DNA of 64,000 nt from contig CAWKAJ010000002.1 of assembly GCA_963847595.1 (NCBI GenBank), positions 558,001-622,000 of the forward strand. The letters are read 5' to 3'. Shown here in pieces: positions 57,817 through 64,000 of this stretch (the first letter of the stretch is position 1; the number at the start of each line of letters is the position of its first letter). The position numbers were made by a program, and so were the translations under genes. The stretch comes from JACWAE01 sp963847595 (GTDB lineage: Bacteria > Chloroflexota > Dehalococcoidia > SZUA-161). The notes under the pieces are model-generated. The model made no database searches and was not told the origin of the DNA. It saw nothing but the letters and a program-made list of their open reading frames with translations.

Positions 57817-59643
57817 CTACATTTTCTCTTTTCTGTAGGTCTCGATGATATCGCCCACCTCAAATTCCGGAAAGCCCTCCACGCCAACACCGCACTCGAA
57901 ACCGGCTGCGATCTCACGAACATTATCTTTGAAATGCTTCAGACTTGACACTTGCCCCTCGAAAACAGGTTGCCCTTTGCGCAAGACCCTGGCCGATGCC
58001 CCGCGACTGATCTTACCATCAGTTACATAAACACCTGCTATCTTGCCCTGCCTGGTACTGAAAGTAGCCCTTACCTCGCCATGTCCCTCGACGACATCCA
58101 CATAGGTCGGCTCCAGCATACCAGCCAACGCTTTTTCAACATCCTCGACCAGCGTGTAAATCACCTGGTATGAACGGATATCGACACCTTCGTGTTCAGC
58201 AAGACGTTTTGCCCCTGGCTCAGGGCGTGCGTTAAACCCTATGATGATGCCCTTGGAGGCGACAGCCAGCATTACATCGTTTTCGGTTATGCTGCCGCTC
58301 CCCGAATGGACAATCCTCACTTTGACCTCACCGCTGCCCAGCCTTTCCAGGGAATCCCTTATCGGTTCTATACTTCCCTGGACATCGGTCTTGATAATTA
58401 TGTTAAGCTCTTTTACGTTCCCTGCTTGAATTTGAGCAAACAGATTACTCAGCTTGGGTACTTTGGAGGCGCTGCTCATCTCTTTCTCTTTTTGCCGCCG
58501 CTGCACCTCAGCCCGAGCTTCCTTCTCATCGGCGACTGCGGCCAACGTGTCCCCAGCCTGGGGAACGCTGCTCAGCCCCAGCACACCGACAGGCATGGAT
58601 GGCTCCGCTTTCTTCACGCGTTTGCCCTTATCATCGAACATAGCCTTGACCTTGCCCCAAATATCGCCAACCACAACGTAATCACCGATTTCGAGAGTGC
58701 CTGTCTGCACCAGAACTGTAGCCATAGGGCCTCTGCTGCTGTCCAACCTGGCCTCGATGACCACACCGATGGCCGCTCGGCCGGGGTCAGCCTTTAGCTC
58801 CAGAATCTCAGCAACAATGAGCAAGTTATCCAGCAGATCCGGTATGCCATCGCCTCGTTTGGCGGATACCGGCACACAGACAACGTCCCCTCCCCACTCC
58901 TCAATGATCACGCCATTATCAGCGAGCTGCTGTTTGACCCGGTCGGGGTTAGCAGTCGGCTTATCTATCTTGTTGATAGCGACTACGATAGGCACCCCCG
59001 CAGCCTTGGCATGGTCTATCGCCTCCAATGTCTGCGGCATCACACCATCGTCAGCAGCTACAACCAGGATAGCGATGTCGGTAACTTGAGCTCCCCGGGC
59101 CCTCATCGCGGTGAAGGCCTCGTGGCCAGGTGTATCGAGGAAAGTAATCTTCTGGCTATGAATCTCAACCTGATATGCGCCGATATGTTGCGTGATTTGG
59201 CCGGCTTCCGTATCAACCACATTAGTCTGCCTGATTGCGTCGAGCAGTTTAGTTTTACCGTGGTCGACATGACCCATAATAGTCACCACAGGAGGACGCA
59301 ACTTTACGCCTTTGCCCGTCTCGGCAATGCGGGTCTTGGGGGCTGCTTGAGGAGACTGAGGCTCCTCTTTAGACTCAAAGCCTAGATCGGCAGCGACAAT
59401 AGCAGCGGTTTCATAATCGATAACCTGATTGATATTGGCCATAACTCCGTTTCGCATCAAACATTTAATTGCATCTATGCCGCTGACCCCCAGGATGTCG
59501 GCCAGTTGCTTCACTGTAATCCTGCGAGGTAACACAACCGCTCGCTTAGCCTCCGCTTTAGCCTCCGGTTTGGCCTCAGGCTTTCCGGCAACCGGTGTCT
59601 TAGCGGGAGCGGCATTTCCCCCGTTGCCAACTTTACGCCTCAT
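57817..59643 (-). CDS. infB: translation initiation factor IF-2
   Basis: IF-2 brings initiator tRNA to the small subunit. The 608-residue form has a short Lys/Ala/Pro-rich N-terminal arm (with EAKAEAK repeats), an IF2-N motif (RITVKQLADILGVSGIDAIK), the GTPase loops GHVDHGKTKLLD, DTPGHEAFTAM and NKIDKPTANPD, and beta-barrel domains with the fMet-binding C2 at the end. It is shorter than proteobacterial IF-2 but typical of this group. It overlaps ylxR by 4 bases. Confidence 0.96.
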   Translation of the reverse strand: MRRKVGNGGNAAPAKTPVAGKPEAKPEAKAEAKRAVVLPRRITVKQLADILGVSGIDAIKCLMRNGVMANINQVIDYETAAIVAADLGFESKEEPQSPQAAPKTRIAETGKGVKLRPPVVTIMGHVDHGKTKLLDAIRQTNVVDTEAGQITQHIGAYQVEIHSQKITFLDTPGHEAFTAMRARGAQVTDIAILVVAADDGVMPQTLEAIDHAKAAGVPIVVAINKIDKPTANPDRVKQQLADNGVIIEEWGGDVVCVPVSAKRGDGIPDLLDNLLIVAEILELKADPGRAAIGVVIEARLDSSRGPMATVLVQTGTLEIGDYVVVGDIWGKVKAMFDDKGKRVKKAEPSMPVGVLGLSSVPQAGDTLAAVADEKEARAEVQRRQKEKEMSSASKVPKLSNLFAQIQAGNVKELNIIIKTDVQGSIEPIRDSLERLGSGEVKVRIVHSGSGSITENDVMLAVASKGIIIGFNARPEPGAKRLAEHEGVDIRSYQVIYTLVEDVEKALAGMLEPTYVDVVEGHGEVRATFSTRQGKIAGVYVTDGKISRGASARVLRKGQPVFEGQVSSLKHFKDNVREIAAGFECGVGVEGFPEFEVGDIIETYRKEKM

Positions 59644-59981
59644 TCACAAGCTCCTTCACCGTGAAGCTCAAGATGCCGTACGACATCCTTACCAGCCGTA
59701 AGGAGTGTCTTGCTGTACCCTAAAAGTTCGGCGCGCTGCTCGGAACTTATCTCAATCTTCAAAGCATATTCCAGTCTTTTCTTAGTCAATCCGGCCTCCC
59801 AACAGTCCTGCGCCTTGCAAAGGTATGCGCCTCGTCCTGCTTTTTTGCCCCTGTTGTCTATCTCCAGAGTGCCCTGTGGGGTACGCACAATCCTCACCAT
59901 CTCCCACTTCGGTCTCTTTTGACGGCAGACAATGCAGGTGCGCTCGGGAACGTGTTTAGGACGTTTTTGAGGCCCTGCCAT
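59640..59981 (-). CDS. ylxR: YlxR family (DUF448) protein
   Basis: The 113-residue protein has PERTCIVCRQKRPKWEMVRIVR, GKKAGRGAYLCKAQDCWEAG and LEYALKIEIS, the YlxR/RnpM signature. In some Firmicutes this protein binds RNase P RNA. Its place between nusA and infB is conserved in most bacteria. The two CxxC-like pairs may bind metal. Confidence 0.88.
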   Translation of the reverse strand: MAGPQKRPKHVPERTCIVCRQKRPKWEMVRIVRTPQGTLEIDNRGKKAGRGAYLCKAQDCWEAGLTKKRLEYALKIEISSEQRAELLGYSKTLLTAGKDVVRHLELHGEGACE

Positions 59982-59989
59982 CTACTACT

Positions 59990-61447
59990 TTATGCCTCCA
60001 GGTCTTCTTCTAACTCATCAAGGGCAGGCACTTTGTGCTTGCGGGCTCTCTTCGCCTTCCCACTCTCCAGCTTATCTTCCTTAAAGGTCTTCTTCTTTTT
60101 GTCCTTCTTCTTAACATCGGGCTTAGCAGCCTTAGGAGCAAAGATATCCTCGGCAAAGCGTATTTGCGGCTTCTCAGCGGGCACTTCAACCTCAGGAGGA
60201 GGTTCATAGGGAACCACCTCAACCTCTTCCTCAACTTTCTGAGGTAATGCCACAGCCCCCTCAACCTGAGCAACGCCCTCGCTGACTGCCAACCCTTCCT
60301 TCTCTAGAGGCACAGGCCCCTTAACCCGTGCTACCGCTTCCTCTACCTTTGTTGGCTTCTCAGCCACAGCCACGGCAGGAGGCGCCTCCTTCACCATCGT
60401 CTTCTTTTCCGCCTCAGCAACACTCTGACTCTTGATGTCAATCTTCCATCCGGTTAGCTTGGCTGCAAGCCTGGCATTCTGCCCCTCTTTTCCAATAGCC
60501 AGGGAGAGTTGGCCATCAGGTACAACCACCACTGCAGATTTCTCCGCCTCGTCGATATCCACATTGACCACTTGGGCAGGACTCAAGGCGTTGGCTACGA
60601 ATACTTTGGGCTGAGCATGCCATTGAATCACATCTATCCGTTCGCCACCGAGTTCATTGACTACGTTCTGTATCCTCACACCTCGCAGCCCAACGCACGA
60701 ACCCACAGGATCGATCCCCTCCTGCTGCGCTGCCACTGCTACTTTACTGCGAAAGCCAGCTTCTCGCGCTACCGCCTTAATCTCCACAATCCCATTATTA
60801 ATCTCGGGCACCTCGAGCTCGAATAGGCGGCGCACCAGATTAGGGTGAGAGCGCGACAGTATAAGCCTCGGTCCCTTATTGGTGCGATTTACTTCAAGCA
60901 AGTACAGTCTGAGCCTTTGTCCCACACGATAGCGCTCGCTCCGCATCTGCTCGGTAGCAGGGAGTACACCCTCAGCTTTGCCCAGGTCGACAATGGCCTG
61001 CCTCGGCTCGACCCTCTGTACTACACCGCTGACGATGTCCCCTTCCCTATCTACGTATTCCCCGAATATGAACTCGCGCTCCGCTTCGCGAAGTCGCTGT
61101 AAGACCACCTGCTTGGCAGTCTGGGCAGCTATACGCCCGGCATGGAACTGCGTTGATTCCAAAGGAATAGTATCGCCCAGCTTGACATCTTTCTTGATCT
61201 TCTGCGCTTCGGCCAAGGAGATTTCCCGATAGACATCGGTCGGCTTCTCAACCACGGTCTTGAGAGTATAGACCTTAACATCGCCGCTAGCCGGGTTGAT
61301 CTTCACCGAGATATTATGTTGTGCGCCAAGGTCGTCTTTCTTGAAAGCAGAGACCAATGCTGCCTCCACCGCAGAGAAGACTACGTCTTTGGGCAGATTT
61401 CTTTCTGCAGCTAACTGAGTTATAGCGAGTATGAAATCCGTCTTCAT
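59990..61447 (-). CDS. nusA: transcription termination/antitermination protein NusA
   Basis: NusA binds RNA polymerase and affects pausing and termination. The N-terminal domain (residues 1-130), the S1 domain (GDIVSGVVQRVEPRQAIVDLGKAEG) and two KH domains (DPVGSCVGLRGVRIQNVVNEL, LAIGKEGQNARLAAKLTGW) are present. After about residue 345 a long low-complexity tail rich in Val, Glu, Pro and then Lys replaces the usual AR repeats. No rimP precedes it; proS lies upstream beyond a terminator. Confidence 0.95.
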   Translation of the reverse strand: MKTDFILAITQLAAERNLPKDVVFSAVEAALVSAFKKDDLGAQHNISVKINPASGDVKVYTLKTVVEKPTDVYREISLAEAQKIKKDVKLGDTIPLESTQFHAGRIAAQTAKQVVLQRLREAEREFIFGEYVDREGDIVSGVVQRVEPRQAIVDLGKAEGVLPATEQMRSERYRVGQRLRLYLLEVNRTNKGPRLILSRSHPNLVRRLFELEVPEINNGIVEIKAVAREAGFRSKVAVAAQQEGIDPVGSCVGLRGVRIQNVVNELGGERIDVIQWHAQPKVFVANALSPAQVVNVDIDEAEKSAVVVVPDGQLSLAIGKEGQNARLAAKLTGWKIDIKSQSVAEAEKKTMVKEAPPAVAVAEKPTKVEEAVARVKGPVPLEKEGLAVSEGVAQVEGAVALPQKVEEEVEVVPYEPPPEVEVPAEKPQIRFAEDIFAPKAAKPDVKKKDKKKKTFKEDKLESGKAKRARKHKVPALDELEEDLEA

Positions 61448-61490
61448 CCGGCCCTGGCCTCCTTTGCCCCACCACCACCCCCAATCAATT

Positions 61491-61513
61491 AAAAAAGTGG
61501 GTTAAACCCACTT
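61491..61513 (-). terminator. terminator between proS and nusA
   Basis: A perfect stem, AAGTGGGTT (61495-61503) with AACCCACTT (61505-61513), is followed on the minus strand by six T. It would end proS transcription before nusA. Confidence 0.75.
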
Positions 61514-61595
61514 AGTACAACTTGCCCGTGCGAGCACTATAGCACTTTTCAGGGTGGAATGCAACCCCTTTTACCCGTTCGGGGATCCCCAGATT

Positions 61596-61654
61596 TAGGG
61601 GCGAACCAATGTGTTCGCCCTAGAGACAAATTGGGCAGACGCTTTGGTCTGCCC
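61596..61654. repeat. pair of palindromic repeats (GGGCGAAC and GGGCAGAC type)
   Basis: Two imperfect palindromes follow proS: 61596-61622 with arms GGGCGAAC/GTTCGCCC and 61633-61654 with arms GGGCAGAC/GTCTGCCC. The G-rich cores resemble those of the palindromes at 8546 and 47408, consistent with one dispersed repeat family placed at gene ends. Confidence 0.6.
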
Positions 61655-61679
61655 TACAAGACAGCAACGCAGGCGGCGC

Positions 61680-63374
61680 TTATTTCAAGAGAGCCTTAAG
61701 CTTCTCAGCCACCCCAGCCAGTGGCACTAGCTCGGTTTCTTTCTCCCTGCGCAGCTTTACCTCCGCGCTGGACGACTTCAAGGTACGCCGGCTCACAGTG
61801 AGCCGCACAGGCATACCCAGAAGGTCAGCATCGTTGAACTTGACCCCCGGCGACTCGATGCGGTCGTCGAAAAGCACCTCAAACCTTTTCCGACAAAGCT
61901 CGGCGTAAAGCTTTTCCGCAGCCTCGGCAACCGCTGCCTCATCCATGCCCAGGGCGCAGAGATAAACCTGGTAGGGTGCTATCTCGAGAGGCCAGACGAC
62001 ACCTTTCTCATCGTGGTTCTCCTCGATGACTGCCGCCAGCAGCCGGCCAACGCCGATGCCGTAGCAGCCCATGACCAGAGGCTTCTGAACGCCATCGCGG
62101 TCAATATAGAAAGCCTGCTGTCTCTGGCTGAACACGGTGCCCAGCTTGAACACATGCCCGATCTCAATACCGCGCACGGACATCAGCTCAGCCCCGCACT
62201 TGGGACACTGGTACCCCGCCCGGGCCAGAGCTATGTCAATGACAAGGTCCGCCTTGAAGTCGCGAGGGTAGTTGGCATTTTTGAGATGGTAGCCATCCTT
62301 ATTGGCACCGACCACGAAGTTATGGCCTGTGCTTATCGAGTCGTCGGCTATAACCTTGATCCCTTTGAGTCCTATTGCCGATGCCGAGCCAGCCACCAAC
62401 CCCGCCGCTTTAACCTCCTCGTCATTGGCCAGCCTCAACTCAGAGCCCTTCAGAGCGTTCTTGAGCTTGACCTCGTTCACCTCCAGGTCACCCCTTATGG
62501 TAACGAAAACCAGCCCGCCGTCTGTCGAGTAGAAAACAGCCTTCAGAGTGCGGTTTTTAGGCATGCTCAGAAAGTTTGCTACCTCCTCGATGGTCTTAGC
62601 CCCTGGAGTAGCCACCTCCTCCAGAGGCAGCAGCGGTTCATCGGCCAGCTTCGTTTTGACAAAGCTTGCCCTCTCCACATTGGCCACGTAGCCACAGCTT
62701 TTGCAATAGACAACCTCGTCTTCCCCGACCTCCGTAGCCACCATGAACTCATGTGAATCCTTGCCCCCGATAGCTCCGCTATCAGCCTCGATGAGCATAG
62801 GGTTCAGCCCGCAGCGGGCATAGATGTTCCTGTATGCCTGAATCATCTTCTTATAGCTCACGTCGAGGGCTTCCGCATCGGCATCGAAGCTGTAAGCATC
62901 CTTCATGGTAAACTCGCGTACCCTCACCAGACCTCCGCGGGGCCGCGGCTCATCGCGGAACTTGGTCTGAATCTGGTAAAGCATCAAAGGCAGGTCGCGG
63001 TAGCTTTTCACATTGCGGCGGGCCAGGTCAGTGACCATCTCCTCATGTGTGGGCCCGAGCACTAGCGTGCGTTCACGTCGATCGATGAGCGTGAACAGCG
63101 ACTTGCCAAAGGCGACGTCACGGCCACTTTCCTGCCATATTTCATAGGGTTGGAGCACAGGCATATGCAGTTCCTGTCCGCCTGCGCCGTCCATCTCCTC
63201 GCGGATGACCTGCTCCATTTTGCGCAGTGCCCGCCATCCCAGCGGCAGATACGAATAGACCCCCGACGTAACCTGCTGAATCATCCCGGCTTTAAGTAAA
63301 AGCTGGTGGCTCGCCGTCTCTGCCTCCGCCGGCACCTCCCGCAACGTTTTACCGAATAGCTTTGCTAGACGCAT
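61680..63374 (-). CDS. proS: prolyl-tRNA synthetase (bacterial type)
   Basis: ProS attaches proline to its tRNA. The 564-residue bacterial-type enzyme has class II motif 1 (GVYSYLPLGWRALRKMEQVIREEM), motif 2 (PTHEEMVTDLARRNVKSYRD, FRDEPRPRGGLVRVREF), the editing insertion (about residues 225-390, with HNFVVGANKDGYHLKNANY) and motif 3 (VMGCYGIGVGRLLAAVIEEN). The anticodon-binding domain ends at the C-terminus. It starts 26 bases after ispG, as in many bacteria. Confidence 0.96.
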   Translation of the reverse strand: MRLAKLFGKTLREVPAEAETASHQLLLKAGMIQQVTSGVYSYLPLGWRALRKMEQVIREEMDGAGGQELHMPVLQPYEIWQESGRDVAFGKSLFTLIDRRERTLVLGPTHEEMVTDLARRNVKSYRDLPLMLYQIQTKFRDEPRPRGGLVRVREFTMKDAYSFDADAEALDVSYKKMIQAYRNIYARCGLNPMLIEADSGAIGGKDSHEFMVATEVGEDEVVYCKSCGYVANVERASFVKTKLADEPLLPLEEVATPGAKTIEEVANFLSMPKNRTLKAVFYSTDGGLVFVTIRGDLEVNEVKLKNALKGSELRLANDEEVKAAGLVAGSASAIGLKGIKVIADDSISTGHNFVVGANKDGYHLKNANYPRDFKADLVIDIALARAGYQCPKCGAELMSVRGIEIGHVFKLGTVFSQRQQAFYIDRDGVQKPLVMGCYGIGVGRLLAAVIEENHDEKGVVWPLEIAPYQVYLCALGMDEAAVAEAAEKLYAELCRKRFEVLFDDRIESPGVKFNDADLLGMPVRLTVSRRTLKSSSAEVKLRREKETELVPLAGVAEKLKALLK

Positions 63375-63400
63375 ACTCTACCTCTTACTCGCTCACAATA

Positions 63401-64000
63401 TTAAACTCTTTTGGCCTCTGCCATCAAGGCCTCGAGGAAATCGGCCTCTTCGACCGTCTTCACCTTATCGCCTTTCCTGAAGATAACGCCCCTGCCTTTG
63501 CCACACGCTATGCCCACATCAGCATCCCTGGCCTCTCCGGGGCCGTTCACCACACACCCCATCACAGCCACCTTAATTGGTTTTTCGACCCCTTTCAGCC
63601 TCTTCTCGACCATCTGAGCCAATCCCACAATATCGGTCTCAGAGCGCCCGCAGGAAGGGCAGCTTACCAGCGTAGGGCCTCGCTCCCTCAGCTTCAAAGA
63701 CTTCAGTATCTCGTAGGCAGCCTCAACCTCCTGGCAGGCATCGGCAGTGGTCAGCGACACCCTGATGGTATCCCCGATGCCATCGTAAAGCAGTATACCC
63801 AGCCCCACCGCGCTGCGGATAGCCCCAGTCCAGGGCAAGCCCGCCTCGGTAATGCCCAGATGCAGCGGATAGGGTATCTTTTTTGCAATAGCCTCGTAAG
63901 CCTCAACAGTAGTAGGAACATCGAAGGCCTTGAGCGAGACCTTAATCAACTCGAAATCAAGGCTCTCCAAGAGCCTAATCTCATCCAGCGCAGCATCCAC
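63401..64000 (-). CDS. ispG: 4-hydroxy-3-methylbut-2-en-1-yl diphosphate synthase, C-terminal part
   Basis: IspG is the [4Fe-4S] enzyme that reduces MEcPP in the MEP isoprenoid pathway. Only the last 199 residues lie in the window; the start is beyond 64000. Visible motifs are LGITEAGLPWTGAIRSAVG, the cluster Cys in VSCPSCGRSETDIVGLAQ and VMGCVVNGPGEARDADVG. It implies isoprenoid synthesis by the MEP route. proS follows. Confidence 0.95.
   Translation of the reverse strand: MDAALDEIRLLESLDFELIKVSLKAFDVPTTVEAYEAIAKKIPYPLHLGITEAGLPWTGAIRSAVGLGILLYDGIGDTIRVSLTTADACQEVEAAYEILKSLKLRERGPTLVSCPSCGRSETDIVGLAQMVEKRLKGVEKPIKVAVMGCVVNGPGEARDADVGIACGKGRGVIFRKGDKVKTVEEADFLEALMAEAKRV

Overview
The window reads as a chromosomal segment of a strictly anaerobic bacterium, most likely a Chloroflexota member near Dehalococcoidia. 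That placement is an inference from gene content: a very short mraZ-rsmH-ftsZ division cluster, an archaeal-style split glutamate synthase, NrpR-type regulators that are otherwise typical of methanogens, inositol-phospholipid genes, and oxygen-sensitive CoA-enzyme activases. Coding density is high. I saw no rRNA, tRNA, CRISPR array or transposase gene.

Layout. 1-3.2 kb (minus): a lipid-type condensing module of OleA/FabH-like synthase, FabF-like synthase with a one-base frameshift in a run of eight A, and an acyl carrier protein, plus an unrecognised protein with EKYVPDR-like repeats. 3.3-11.6 kb (minus): a 1415-residue fused 2-hydroxyacyl-CoA dehydratase activase, a class II aldolase, a GH1 beta-glucosidase, an LsrF-like aldolase and lexA with a Gram-positive-type SOS box. 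11.8-16.2 kb: rpsT, lysA, then ftsZ, rsmH and mraZ with a textbook MraZ operator. 16.3-23.3 kb (plus): a complete F-type ATP synthase operon. 23.3-28.5 kb (minus): rex, menG/ubiE, gmk, remA-like, aroA, tyrA and an M50 protease.

28.5-32.3 kb is the accessory part. It holds a toxin-antitoxin pair with a consensus promoter and overlapping operator, flanked by 57-base repeats; a small CxxC protein; a candidate noncoding RNA with promoter and terminator; an inverted pair of 33-base palindromic repeats; a seven-blade propeller lipoprotein; and a duplicated gene fragment.

32.5-45.9 kb (plus) is the centrepiece: a nitrogen-assimilation locus. It encodes a four-cluster ferredoxin, HisH, an FAD oxidoreductase, GltB1, a zinc-ribbon protein, HisF, GltB2, GltB3, NrpR-1, a GlnR-like orphan regulator, AmtB, PII and glutamine synthetase, then a decayed nadE fragment, NrpR-2 and a short cysteine-rich small ORF on the other strand. 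Upstream of amtB sit four 5-base repeats at exact 11-base spacing that match the actinobacterial GlnR box. The archaeal-type (NrpR) and actinobacterial-type (GlnR) nitrogen regulators therefore occur side by side.

46-64 kb: a low-GC membrane protein, a DedA protein, etfAB, two cvpA-like genes, endonuclease V, prfB with its +1 frameshift site, an inositol-lipid trio (PIP-synthase-like, PimA-like, Ino1), a PHP phosphoesterase, the truB-rbfA-infB-ylxR-nusA translation operon, proS and the 3' part of ispG, cut by the window end.
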